A stretch of 64,000 bases of DNA from JBCBWG01 sp038523925 (GTDB lineage: Bacteria > Pseudomonadota > Alphaproteobacteria > Rhizobiales > Hyphomicrobiaceae): the NCBI GenBank assembly GCA_038523925.1, contig JBCBIY010000010.1, positions 1 to 64,000 on the forward strand. The letters run 5' to 3'. The notes under the pieces were generated by a model that saw nothing but the letters and a program-made list of their open reading frames with translations, did no database searches and was not told the DNA's origin. The position numbers and the translations under genes were made by a program. The stretch's first letter is position 1. Each line of letters opens with the position of its first letter. This document shows positions 1 through 10,217 of the stretch, in pieces.

Positions 1-350
1 CAACCAAGCTTGCGCAGGTTGGACCAAAAGAACAGAGCGAGGCGCACGAAGCTGGCCTATGGCCAGCGTAGCGCGCCGCAGCGAGTGGCAGTCGGACTCG
101 TGTGCCAAACAAGCTTGCGCAGGTTGGACCAAAAGAAATGAGTGAGGCGCACGGAGCTGGCCTCCGGCCAGCGTAGCGCGCCGCAGCGGGTGGCAGTCGG
201 ATTCGTGTGCCAACCAAGCTTGCGCAGGTTGGACCAAAAGAACAGAGCGAGGCGCACGAAGCTGGCCTTCGGCCAGCGTAGCGCGCCGCAGCGAGTGGCA
301 GTCGGATTCGTGTGCCAACAGGGCTGTTGCCCTGTTGGACCAAAAAAACA
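1..350. repeat. 105-bp tandem hairpin repeats, 3 full copies plus a divergent partial copy
   Basis: Units start at 1, 106 and 211, with a partial fourth at 316-350. Copies 1 and 3 differ at about three positions; copy 2 differs from copy 3 at about seven. Each unit has a CCAAC...GTTGG stem at its start and a second perfect stem GCTGGCC-NNN-GGCCAGC whose loop varies (TAT, TCC, TTC) while the arms stay fixed. In the partial copy the first hairpin becomes CCAACAGGGC-TGTT-GCCCTGTTGG: new but still perfectly paired arms. Because 105 is a multiple of three, long open frames run through on both strands, but nothing marks them as genes. The array begins at the window edge and may extend to the left. 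Confidence 0.9.
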
Positions 351-369
351 CCCACCCACAGCCAGTCCG

Positions 370-777
370 TTACTTGCCGGCGAGGCGCTGAAGGGTGGGG
401 CGGGCGAGGAGGAAGACGCGGTAGGCGCCCTCGAGGAGGGTTGGGAACGGCGGGATTGAGAGGATGCGCACAAACGGGCGGGCGGCCGGGACTGCGGCCC
501 ACATGACGAGGAAGGCGCGGGCGCCGGAGACGATGGTGCCGTCGGCTTTTCGCACGTGCATCCGTCGCTTGGCGTCGTCGCGCGTGAGGTCGCCCGCGAC
601 CGGACCTGACCCCTTCGAGATGTCCTCGAATGCGAGTGCGCCATCCTCGGTGCGGGCTTCGAGGAACGCGATCTCGCGGCGGCAGAGCGGGCACGCGCCA
701 TCATAGTAGGCGATGGGCGGGTTGCCGGTCTCCGCGGTGCGCGCTTGCGTGGGTGCGACATCAGTTGTTTGCGTCAT
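370..777 (-). CDS. DCC-family thiol-disulfide oxidoreductase (DUF393)
   Basis: A 135-residue protein with the family signature DGACPLC at residues 26-32, preceded by a short hydrophobic strand (IAYYDGACPLC) as in YuxK-like proteins. The two cysteines (CPLC) suggest thioredoxin-like redox chemistry; the physiological substrate of the family is not well known. The open frame continues upstream to 906, but I chose the ATG at 777 because the upstream 43 residues are Arg/Ser-rich and do not look like the family, and this start gives the usual length. Its 3' end lies next to the hairpin repeat array at 1-350. The family call rests on the motif and on the following conserved pattern (ARAFLVMWAAVP). 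Confidence 0.85.
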   Translation of the reverse strand: MTQTTDVAPTQARTAETGNPPIAYYDGACPLCRREIAFLEARTEDGALAFEDISKGSGPVAGDLTRDDAKRRMHVRKADGTIVSGARAFLVMWAAVPAARPFVRILSIPPFPTLLEGAYRVFLLARPTLQRLAGK

Positions 778-981
778 ACCCGCACAACGGGCCGCGCCGC
801 GTGACGGATCGGACGGCTCCCGCTGCAAGTTGACGCGGCTGCCATCACCGCGGCGCGCTGTGCGCGACCAAACTCGGTTCGATCCGGTGTGCTTTGACGT
901 CCGCACACCCTGCCTAATCTAGTGTCTCGGGTGGCGCTGCGTCCTAAAGGTCAAGCGACGCGGTCTGACCCGGATGAGCCT

Positions 982-1785
982 CTACCGCCGGCGGATCCGG
1001 CGGTAGCCGCTGCGGCGGGTGTTGGCGCGGCGCACGGTGGCGCGGCGCGAGCGGGCGCGTCGGCTGCGTGAGACGGTGCTGCCCGCAACGCGTCTGCGGG
1101 CGCCCGACGTCTTCAGCCAGCGGCGATAGTCGCGCAGCGTCATGCCGCGCTTGCGGGCGCGCGCCATCTCGCGGTCCTGCTCTTTCCACACGGCAACCTG
1201 GCCCTTCCAGGCCGGCAGTTTGCCTGTGAACTTGTCCTCGCGGAACTTCCAGATGTCGCGGATGCGGTTGACGGCGATGACCGGCGCGCCGAGGTGGACG
1301 CGGTTCGCCAGATCGATCACGTCCTCATTGTACATCCGGATGCAGCCGTTTGAGACGCTGCCGCCAATGGAGCGGCGATAGGGCGTGCCGTGGATGCGCA
1401 GAAGCGACCAGTCGAGATAGAGCGCGCGCTTGCCAAGCGGGTTGCCGGGCTTGCCGCCCTCAACCATCGGCGAGCCATCAACCGGATGCCAGTCCGGGTT
1501 CTCGCGCATCATCGAGATGAATGTCCGGCCGGTCCAAAGCTCATCCCGCTCGCCAACCGCCACTCGGTAGCGCTTCGCCTTGCCATTGCCGAGCGTGTAG
1601 TACAGCCGCCGTTGCCAGTTGACGATGACGATCGTGCCCTTCGGCAGGCCGAAGTTCACCTCGACGACGCGCGCCTTGTAGGACACCCGCTTCTTCTTCC
1701 ACTTTCGCTTTTTCGCGTCAGCCGTCTCGGAGTAAGAACCGAGCGCGATGACAGAGGCGAGGGCGAGCAGAAGAAGTCGAAGCAT
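982..1785 (-). CDS. L,D-transpeptidase (YkuD/ErfK family), exported, with basic tail
   Basis: A 267-residue exported protein. A signal peptide (MLRLLLLALASVIALG, likely cleaved after TADA near residue 24) is followed by a YkuD catalytic domain at about residues 40-185. The active-site signature is intact: His132 in IHGTP and Cys148 in SVSNGCIRM. Such enzymes make 3-3 crosslinks in peptidoglycan or attach proteins to it. The last 40 or so residues are a low-complexity tail rich in Arg and Ser with no acidic residues, which could bind an anionic wall or DNA (inference). The frame opens at 1833, but the ATG at 1785 sits directly before the signal peptide. It diverges from the mutase gene at 1985. 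Confidence 0.9.
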   Translation of the reverse strand: MLRLLLLALASVIALGSYSETADAKKRKWKKKRVSYKARVVEVNFGLPKGTIVIVNWQRRLYYTLGNGKAKRYRVAVGERDELWTGRTFISMMRENPDWHPVDGSPMVEGGKPGNPLGKRALYLDWSLLRIHGTPYRRSIGGSVSNGCIRMYNEDVIDLANRVHLGAPVIAVNRIRDIWKFREDKFTGKLPAWKGQVAVWKEQDREMARARKRGMTLRDYRRWLKTSGARRRVAGSTVSRSRRARSRRATVRRANTRRSGYRRIRRR

Positions 1786-1984
1786 GAACGCACCGGAGAC
1801 GCGGGTTGAGGGAAACGCGATAGTGAACAGCAAATGCTATTGTTTCCCGGATAGCGATTGATTTCAACCGATGGGATCCGAGCGCCGCCAGTTGGCCGCG
1901 CGCGTGACGGACGTAGGCAGGTGCGCGTGGCGCGGGGCTCGGCTACATATTTGAGCTTCGCAGTCGCACGCAGATCCATCAACC

Positions 1985-3859
1985 ATGACCAGCAATACTC
2001 TGCCAGATCTCACAGCCGGATTTCCTGAGCCGACCGACGAAGCCTGGCGCGCGCTTGTCGAGAAAGCGCTTGGCGGTCGAGACTTCGACCGCGCGCTGAC
2101 GTCTGACACGCTGTCGGGTGTGAAGGTCAATGCGCTCTATGCGGCGGCCCAGGGTGCCGGGCTCGTCAAGCGGTCCGGTGCTGGGGCCCCTTGGACGATC
2201 GCGCAACGGGTCGACCTGCCGAATGCGTCGGCTGCAAACGCGGCGGCGCTTGGAGATCTGATGGGCGGTGCGAGCGGCTTGGTGCTCGTGAGTGATCAAA
2301 GCGCAGGGGCGCGCGGCTTCGGGTTGGAGTTGCGCAATTCCGGCGCTCTTGAAACGGCGCTGCAGGACGTTGCTGTGGCGATGATCGCGCTGGCGCTGGA
2401 GCCAGGGCCGGAGGCCCGCGCCGAGGCCAGCCTATTGCGCGCGCTGGTCTCGTCTCGCGGCGATGTGCCGGACGCGCTCAGCATTACGTGGGGCTTCGAT
2501 CCGCTCGGCTCGCTCATGCGCGACGGCATACTTGCCGGCGCGCCAGAAACGCTGTTCCGCGAACTCGCCGACGATCTTGCCGGCCTCAGTGGCGATGGTT
2601 TTCGCGGCCCGTTTATCGCCTGCGACGTGCGGCGCGTGCACGAAGCCGGCGGCTCAGAAACCGGAGAACTGGCCGCGGCGCTCGCGATCGGGGTCGCGTA
2701 CCTGCGCGGGCTTGAGGCCGCGGGCAGGACGCTCACTGATACCGCGCCCGCACTCCACTGGACGTTCGCAGTCGATAGCGATCAGCTTTTCGGGATCGCG
2801 AAGCTGCGGGCCATGCGGAAACTCTGGGCGCGTGTTTGCGACGCAAGCGGGCTTGATGCGGCCCCGCCGATCCACATCCGCGCCGAGACTGCGTGGCGCA
2901 TGCTCTCGAAGCGCGATCCGGCGGTGAATATGTTGCGGGCGACGATCGCAACATTCGCAGCCGGTGTCGGCGGTGCCGATGCCATCACGGTGCTGCCGCA
3001 TACGCTTGCTCACGGCGTCCCGCGCGACGCCGCACGCCGCTTGGCGCGGAATACGCAGCTCGTCCTGCTCGAAGAGGCAAACCTCTGGCGCGTCGCCGAT
3101 CCGTCCGCGGGCGCCGGGGCGATCGAGGCAATGACGGATGCCCTTTGCGAGCGGGCCTGGGCCGGCTTTCAAGCGATCGAGGCCGCAGGCGGTTGGATCG
3201 CGGCGCTGAAGGCTGGGCAATTCCAGGCCTCCGTCGCGGATGTTGCGGCCAAGCGGCGACAAGCGGTGCAAACCGGCCGCGAAGAGCTGACGGGGGTGAC
3301 CGCTTTCCCGCCGGACGGTGACGCCGCCATGGATGTCGACCCGGTGCCCGCTGGCACGCCGCTGCCTCACGCAGGCGAACCAATTGCAGAGCCGCTGCCG
3401 TCGCTGCGGCTTTCAGCACCGTTCGAGGCGTTGGCGGAGGCGACCGCCGCGCAAGCCTCTGAGACAGGACGGATGACGGCCGTGTTCCTGGCGCGGATCG
3501 GACCGGCGGCTGATCACGCAGCGCGCGCGACGTGGACCGCGAACCGGCTTGCGGTTGCGGGCATTGGCACTGTTGGCCCGGCCGACGGCTTTCTGACGAG
3601 CGGCGATGTCGGCCAGGCGTTTGCCCAAAGCGGGGCCGCCGTCGCCTGCCTTTGCGGCGATGACGATGCTTACGCCACGCTCGGCGATGCGGCCGTGCAG
3701 GCGCTTAAGTCGGCAGGGGCGGCTTACGTCATCGTCGCCGGCCGCCCGGCCGATACCGCGGTCGTCGAGGCGCTCGAGACCAGCGGTTCCGATCTGTTCC
3801 TGACAGCGCGTGGCGACATCCTCGGCGACCTGCGGGCCATCCAGGAAGCGATCTGTTAG
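1985..3859 (+). CDS. mutA: Methylmalonyl-CoA mutase, small (beta) subunit
   Basis: A 624-residue protein matching the small, non-catalytic subunit of heterodimeric adenosylcobalamin-dependent methylmalonyl-CoA mutase in length and layout: a TIM-barrel-like part at about residues 1-470 (AWRMLSKRDPAVNMLRATIA, then a LEEANLWRVADPSAGAGAIE stretch) and a degenerate C-terminal cobalamin-like domain at about 490-620 that lacks the DxHxxG cobalamin ligand motif, as expected for this subunit. It pairs with the catalytic subunit at 4302-6494. With it, the enzyme interconverts succinyl-CoA and (R)-methylmalonyl-CoA in propionate or ethylmalonyl-CoA metabolism. Unusually, a small coiled-coil gene sits between the two subunit genes. 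Confidence 0.93.
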   Translation: MTSNTLPDLTAGFPEPTDEAWRALVEKALGGRDFDRALTSDTLSGVKVNALYAAAQGAGLVKRSGAGAPWTIAQRVDLPNASAANAAALGDLMGGASGLVLVSDQSAGARGFGLELRNSGALETALQDVAVAMIALALEPGPEARAEASLLRALVSSRGDVPDALSITWGFDPLGSLMRDGILAGAPETLFRELADDLAGLSGDGFRGPFIACDVRRVHEAGGSETGELAAALAIGVAYLRGLEAAGRTLTDTAPALHWTFAVDSDQLFGIAKLRAMRKLWARVCDASGLDAAPPIHIRAETAWRMLSKRDPAVNMLRATIATFAAGVGGADAITVLPHTLAHGVPRDAARRLARNTQLVLLEEANLWRVADPSAGAGAIEAMTDALCERAWAGFQAIEAAGGWIAALKAGQFQASVADVAAKRRQAVQTGREELTGVTAFPPDGDAAMDVDPVPAGTPLPHAGEPIAEPLPSLRLSAPFEALAEATAAQASETGRMTAVFLARIGPAADHAARATWTANRLAVAGIGTVGPADGFLTSGDVGQAFAQSGAAVACLCGDDDAYATLGDAAVQALKSAGAAYVIVAGRPADTAVVEALETSGSDLFLTARGDILGDLRAIQEAIC

Positions 3860-3869
3860 AAGAACAATT

Positions 3870-3884
3870 GTACTCTATATGTTC
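3870..3884 (+). promoter_or_regulatory. LexA/SOS-box-like element
   Basis: GTAC-TCTATAT-GTTC matches the alphaproteobacterial LexA consensus GTTC-N7-GTTC with one mismatch (A for T in the first half), and the A/T-rich spacer is typical. It lies within a larger inverted repeat, AAGAACA...TGTTCTT, at 3860-3886. It sits 58 bp before the start codon of the small coiled-coil gene at 3943. LexA binding is an inference from the motif only. Confidence 0.45.
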
Positions 3885-3942
3885 TTTTCATCAAGGCGCT
3901 GTCGTGCAATACGAGCGGCGCTTTTGAGGAGAGGTATGTTCT

Positions 3943-4182
3943 ATGAGTACAGATCGACTGGATAAGCTTGAGCAGGCCGTTGCCGACGCGGCCGTTTCGC
4001 AAAGCGCAGGCGTGCGCCGCGTGGACGATTTGGAGCGGCGGTTGAACGCGGTTGAGCAAACGGCGATTTCGCTCGGGCAATCCGAAGCGGCGCGGAACCT
4101 GGAACTGCAGGACGTGCGTCAGCAGCTTGATGCGGTGGTCCAGAAACTCGGCGGCGGTGGCTCCGGCGCGTCGAACCCGTAG
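3943..4182 (+). CDS. Small coiled-coil protein of unknown function
   Basis: A 79-residue protein with no membrane segment or signal peptide. Residues 4-66 are a near-continuous heptad pattern (LDKLEQAV, VDDLERRLNAVEQ, LQDVRQQLDAVVQKL) ending in a Gly/Ser-rich tail, so it is likely a coiled-coil oligomer. It resembles SlyX-type small proteins in style but lacks their conserved C-terminal PPHY, so I do not assign that family. A purine-rich GAGGAGAGG stands 7-16 bp before the ATG. It lies between the mutase subunit genes on the same strand, with its own A/T-rich upstream region holding an SOS-box-like element, so it may be expressed separately from them. Confidence 0.75.
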   Translation: MSTDRLDKLEQAVADAAVSQSAGVRRVDDLERRLNAVEQTAISLGQSEAARNLELQDVRQQLDAVVQKLGGGGSGASNP

Positions 4183-4301
4183 CCTGCGCCGGGCCGGGCC
4201 AAAGCGATGCCGTCAGACGCAGCGCTCGCGGCGCGTTTTAAAATTCGCTAATCTGTCAGGGTCAGCGGAGGGCGGCCTTCGCGCAGCCGATTGAGTGACG
4301 C

Positions 4302-6494
<2,193 letters not shown>

Positions 6495-6636
6495 CCGGCG
6501 CGACCTGCCGCAGTGCTCAGCCGCTGAAACCATTAATCGTGTTCATTCGGTTCGCTGTCTTCAATCCGTCCGTGGCCTCATCTTTGCTCGGCGTCGTCCT
6601 GAGATGTGTCGACGAGGCAAGTAGGGGCCCTTCCGA

Positions 6637-7617
6637 ATGATCAAGCAGAAAAAAACCTGGGCGGCCGCTGCAGCTGCCTGCGCAACCTTGTTCCTGACCG
6701 GGACGTTCGCTGAAGCGGGCGACCGCGGCCACCTCGTGTTCCCGGGCGACGCCCCGCGCCATGCCGCGCCGGTCTATGCCGGCCATGGCCACGGTGCTGT
6801 CTACACGCGCCGGGCGCGGACCCGAACACGGACCCGGTCTCAGACCTTTACAACGCGCCATGTCGTCCACGAACGCCGCCGCGTCCGCCGCTCCTACGTC
6901 GTGCCGCAGCGCCGCGTCGTCTACACCCGCCAGGTCGTCACCGGGCAGCGTGTCGTCAATCGCCGCCGCGTGATCAATCGCCCCGTCGTCATGACCCGCC
7001 GCCGCGTGATCACCGAGACGCGCACGGTCCGCCGTCCCGTTACGGTACGCCGCTCACGCGTGGTGACCGGAACGCGTGTCATTCATGAACGCCGCCGCGT
7101 GCGCTCGAAGTCGATCGTGCATGTGCCCGTGACGCGCACCGTCGCCGTAACCGAACGTCGCCGCAGAAGCCTGCGTGACCTGTTCCATCGCGGCCGAGGC
7201 CACCACAAAGCGCATCGCAGGCATGCCGTCCGCCACGTCAAGCAGACGGTCATGGTGCCCAAAGTCGTCATGCGCCATTCGATCGTGACCGTGCCGCGCA
7301 CGATCCGCACGAAGCGCGTCGTCACCGACTACGCGACCACCTATCGCTCAGCGATAGTGCGTGTGCCGCGCACCATTACTCAGAAGTTCGTGGTCAATCA
7401 GCCGACGGTCGTGAACCAGCGCGTCGTGATCCCAACACAGCGGGTCGTGATGACGCCGCGTGTCGTCACCTCCAGCCGCGTGGTGACGCGCGATGCGATC
7501 GTGACGGTGCCGCGGGTGGTGACCCGCCGCCATACGGTGCGGACGCGGGAAGTGATCGCGGCGCCGGTCGCCGTGCGCGCTGTGCGCCGACACCGCGGCT
7601 GCCACTGCCACCGCTAG
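6637..7617 (+). CDS. Exported Arg/Val-rich repeat protein, function unknown
   Basis: A 326-residue protein with a clear signal peptide (MIKQKKTWAAAAAACATLFL..., likely cleaved after AEA at residue 27). The mature part is extremely rich in Arg, Val and Thr, with alternating polar and beta-branched residues. Residues 70-175 carry repeated RRRV units (HERRRVRRSYVV, VNRRRVINRPVV, MTRRRVITETR). A His/Arg-rich patch at 183-200 contains HRGRGHHKAHRRH. Residues 205-308 carry repeated VPR units (VTVPRTIRTKRVV, VRVPRTITQKFVV, VTVPRVVTRRHTV). The C-terminus is RRHRGCHCHR, a possible metal-binding tail. The periodic beta pattern suggests a fibre or solenoid in the periplasm or on the surface (inference). 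I recognise no family. Confidence 0.8.
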   Translation: MIKQKKTWAAAAAACATLFLTGTFAEAGDRGHLVFPGDAPRHAAPVYAGHGHGAVYTRRARTRTRTRSQTFTTRHVVHERRRVRRSYVVPQRRVVYTRQVVTGQRVVNRRRVINRPVVMTRRRVITETRTVRRPVTVRRSRVVTGTRVIHERRRVRSKSIVHVPVTRTVAVTERRRRSLRDLFHRGRGHHKAHRRHAVRHVKQTVMVPKVVMRHSIVTVPRTIRTKRVVTDYATTYRSAIVRVPRTITQKFVVNQPTVVNQRVVIPTQRVVMTPRVVTSSRVVTRDAIVTVPRVVTRRHTVRTREVIAAPVAVRAVRRHRGCHCHR

Positions 7618-7663
7618 GGCGCCGCCCGGGCCGCACCTGCGCGCGCTGCCCCTCACATCGAGA

Positions 7664-8551
7664 TCAGCTTGCAGGCGGGCCGTCTTCGACGGTCCGCTTT
7701 GCGCTTTCGATGGTGTTTTTGAGGAGGCAGGCAATCGTCATGGGGCCGACGCCGCCGGGTACGGGCGTGATGGCGCCGGCAACCTTTGTGGCTTCGTCGA
7801 ATGCCACGTCGCCGATGAGGCGGCCCTTGCCGCCGTCCGTCTCGATCCGGTTGATGCCGACGTCGATGACGATGGCGCCCGGCTTGATCCAATTGCCTTT
7901 GACGAATTCCGGCCGGCCGACGGCTGCCACCACGAGGTCGGCGGCGCGCACAACACCCGGTAGGTCCTGCGTGCGCGAATGCGCAATGGTCACGGTGCAG
8001 TTCCGCTGCAGCAGCAGTTGCGCCATCGGTTTGCCGACGATGTTCGAGCGGCCGATGACGACGGCGTTCATGCCAGCGATGTCGCGGCCAAGCGAGTCGA
8101 TCAGGATAACGCTGCCGGCCGGCGTGCAGGGGACAAACGCGCGCTCGCCGATCGACAAGCGGCCGACGTTGACGGGATGAAAGCCATCGACGTCTTTCTC
8201 AGGGTCGATGGCGGCAATGACTTTCTGCGGATCAATATGATTTGGCAGCGGGAGCTGTACGAGGATGCCGTGGACATCGTCTGCGCGATTGAGTTCGCCG
8301 ACGAGTTCGAGCAGCGCAGTCTCGGACGTGTCCGCCGGCAGCTTGTGTTCAATCGAGGCCATGCCGCACTCGATGGTCTGCTTGCCCTTGTTGCGCACGT
8401 AGACCTGGCTTGCCGGGTCTTCGCCAACGAGCACGACGGCGAGCCCCGGCTTTAGTCCATGGTCGCGCTTCAGGGCTGCGACATCGTCGGCGACCTGACG
8501 GCGGGTGTCGGCGGCAATCGCCTTGCCGTCGATGAGTTGAGCCTCGGACAT
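7664..8551 (-). CDS. folD: Bifunctional methylenetetrahydrofolate dehydrogenase / methenyltetrahydrofolate cyclohydrolase
   Basis: A 295-residue FolD, usual length. It oxidises 5,10-methylene-THF with NADP+ and hydrolyses methenyl-THF to 10-formyl-THF, feeding purine and formyl-Met synthesis. Motifs include the N-terminal YVRNKGKQTIECGM with the catalytic Lys, VQLPLPNHI, the nucleotide-binding VIGRSNIVGKPMAQLLL and the C-terminal PGGVGPMT. The frame opens at a TTG at 8560, but AGGAG lies about nine bases before the ATG at 8551 and almost touches the TTG, so the ATG is preferred. It lies 62 bp downstream of yggT on the same strand, probably as one unit. Confidence 0.97.
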   Translation of the reverse strand: MSEAQLIDGKAIAADTRRQVADDVAALKRDHGLKPGLAVVLVGEDPASQVYVRNKGKQTIECGMASIEHKLPADTSETALLELVGELNRADDVHGILVQLPLPNHIDPQKVIAAIDPEKDVDGFHPVNVGRLSIGERAFVPCTPAGSVILIDSLGRDIAGMNAVVIGRSNIVGKPMAQLLLQRNCTVTIAHSRTQDLPGVVRAADLVVAAVGRPEFVKGNWIKPGAIVIDVGINRIETDGGKGRLIGDVAFDEATKVAGAITPVPGGVGPMTIACLLKNTIESAKRTVEDGPPAS

Positions 8552-8613
8552 GGGCGACAAGCTCCTACGCGCAATTGAAAACGGCCGGTAACCCAGCCGT
8601 TAGGTCGCTAGCT

Positions 8614-8904
8614 TTAGGCCACGACCTTGGCAATGTTCGGGAGGATCACCGACTGGATAAAGAAGATTCCGAGCAGCAGAACGATGGGTGAGATATCGAT
8701 CCCGCCGAGGTCCGGCATCATGCGTCGGATCGGCCTCAGGACCGGTTCGGTCACCGCATCAAGCGCCTGCCAGATCGAGCGAACGAACTGGTTGCTCGGG
8801 TTGATGACATTGAACGCGATCAGCCACGAGAAGATCACCGAGGCGAGCACCACGTAGGTGTACAGCGTCAGCAGATACGAAATGAAGCTCAGCAGTTCGA
8901 TCAT
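8614..8904 (-). CDS. YggT family integral membrane protein
   Basis: A 96-residue hydrophobic protein with two membrane segments (residues about 3-30 and 68-92) and the conserved amphipathic middle LDAVTEPVLRPIRRMMPDLG typical of YggT/Ycf19 proteins, which in other bacteria are linked to cell division, osmotic adaptation or envelope organisation. The frame extends to 8967, but the extra 21 residues are Pro/Arg-rich and unlike the family; the ATG at 8904 (MIELLSFISYLL) gives the normal N-terminus. folD follows on the same strand. Confidence 0.9.
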   Translation of the reverse strand: MIELLSFISYLLTLYTYVVLASVIFSWLIAFNVINPSNQFVRSIWQALDAVTEPVLRPIRRMMPDLGGIDISPIVLLLGIFFIQSVILPNIAKVVA

Positions 8905-9002
8905 GGAGGGTCCGTCGGGGCGCGGAGTGCGACGCGCTCGTGTACCGGCTGGCCCGGAGGGATACAAGCCTCTCGCGGTGTGTCCTCACCAAAGGTTGGT
9001 GG

Positions 9003-10214
9003 TTACTCGCCATCCGATGGCGGCTTGCGCGCGCCGGCCGCTTCCGCAGTTGTCGCCGGCGAGAGCGTGATCGGCTTCAAAAGCCGTGCCGCGTAGGTGT
9101 CTGCAACCGCGCCCCATGGCCCGAAGACCTGCTCAAGTGAGCGCTTGCGTTTGGTGTCGACGCTGACGGTTGCCGTCATGCCGGCGCGCAACGGCAAGGC
9201 TGGCCCGTCGCCTTTCAGGTGGAACTTGACCGGGAGCCGCTGGACGACCTTGACCCAGTTGCCGGAGGCGTTCTGCGGCGGCAGGAGCGCGAACTCTGCC
9301 CCAGTGGCCGGGCTGATCGAACCGACCTTCGCCGCCCAGGTTTCGCCCGGGTAGATGTCGAGTTCGATCGTCGCGGCCATGCCTTCGCGGATGTGGGTGA
9401 GCTCGGTCTCCTTGAAGTTCGCCTCGACCCAGGGCGCCGCCTTCGAGACGATTGCCATCAGTGGCTTGGCGCTTTCGATGTGCTCGCCAACCTGCAGGCG
9501 CAGGTTCACGATCTGACCGCTGACGGGTGCTGTAATGCGCGTCCGCGAAAGCTTCAGCTTGGCTTCCTCGCGCGCGACGATCTTCTCGCGGACCAATGGA
9601 TGCAGGTCGGGATCGCGGCCGGGTTCCCCGCCGAGCTCGACGCGGGCGCGGGCCACCTTCTCGCGCATCACGCGGACACGGTCCTTCGCGCCGCGGAGGT
9701 CTTCGGCGACCTCTTCAAGGCGGGTCGAGGCGACGATGCCGCGTTTGGCAAGCCGCTTCTGCCGCTTCACCTGGGTGTTGAGATAGGCAAGCCGTCCCTC
9801 CGCTTGGGCAAGCTCGCTCTTGGCTTCGCGCCATGCCGCTTCACGCGCGGCAATCTGCTGGCGCGCTGTTTCGATTTCGGCCTCGGCGCGCAGCAGCGCC
9901 ATGCGATACGGCGCGGCGTCGAGTTCGATCAGGAGCTGGCCCGCTTCGACGTCGGCATGGTCCCTGACGAGGATGCGGTCCACGCGGGCGTCGAGTTCGG
10001 CCGAGACGTGCGCGATGTCGGCTTTGACGTAGGCATTCTCGGTCGCAACGAACCGCCCGCCGGTGAGCCAGTAGGCGGTGCCGGCAAGCACCGTCGCGGC
10101 GGGGATGACGATCAACAGGACGGTCCGCAAAAGCGCGCGCAGCACGCGTGGCTTGCGCTTCGGCGGCGCCTCGCCCGTGTCCGTCTTCACGTCGCTATCG
10201 CCGGTGTCGGACAT
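9003..10214 (-). CDS. HlyD/EmrA-family membrane fusion (periplasmic adaptor) protein
   Basis: A 403-residue membrane fusion protein. A basic cytoplasmic N-terminus is followed by one membrane anchor (about residues 28-48), a first lipoyl half (ENAYVKADIAHVSAELDARV), a long alpha-helical hairpin with strong coiled-coil character (about 100-205), the second lipoyl half (SRTRITAPVSGQIVNLRLQVGEHI) and a beta-barrel domain. Proteins of this type link a DHA2 MFS pump to an outer-membrane channel. It lies three bases downstream of the marR gene and is divergent from the MFS pump at 10873, so the three genes form one efflux locus. No TolC-like gene is nearby; an unlinked one must be assumed. Confidence 0.93.
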   Translation of the reverse strand: MSDTGDSDVKTDTGEAPPKRKPRVLRALLRTVLLIVIPAATVLAGTAYWLTGGRFVATENAYVKADIAHVSAELDARVDRILVRDHADVEAGQLLIELDAAPYRMALLRAEAEIETARQQIAAREAAWREAKSELAQAEGRLAYLNTQVKRQKRLAKRGIVASTRLEEVAEDLRGAKDRVRVMREKVARARVELGGEPGRDPDLHPLVREKIVAREEAKLKLSRTRITAPVSGQIVNLRLQVGEHIESAKPLMAIVSKAAPWVEANFKETELTHIREGMAATIELDIYPGETWAAKVGSISPATGAEFALLPPQNASGNWVKVVQRLPVKFHLKGDGPALPLRAGMTATVSVDTKRKRSLEQVFGPWGAVADTYAARLLKPITLSPATTAEAAGARKPPSDGE

Positions 10215-10217
10215 GCC

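Noticed and set aside
1..350. CRISPR array
   Set aside because: Units are contiguous, about 105 bp each, with no unique spacers and no cas genes nearby.
316..350. Rho-independent terminator at the perfect hairpin CCAACAGGGC-TGTT-GCCCTGTTGG
   Set aside because: The T-run on the minus strand comes before, not after, the stem, and on the plus strand the stem is followed by A residues.
57..761. 234-residue open frame on the minus strand and a plus-strand frame (142-459) across the repeats
   Set aside because: They stay open because the repeat unit is 105 bases, a multiple of three. They overlap the DUF393 gene, have no ribosome site and carry only repeat-derived sequence.
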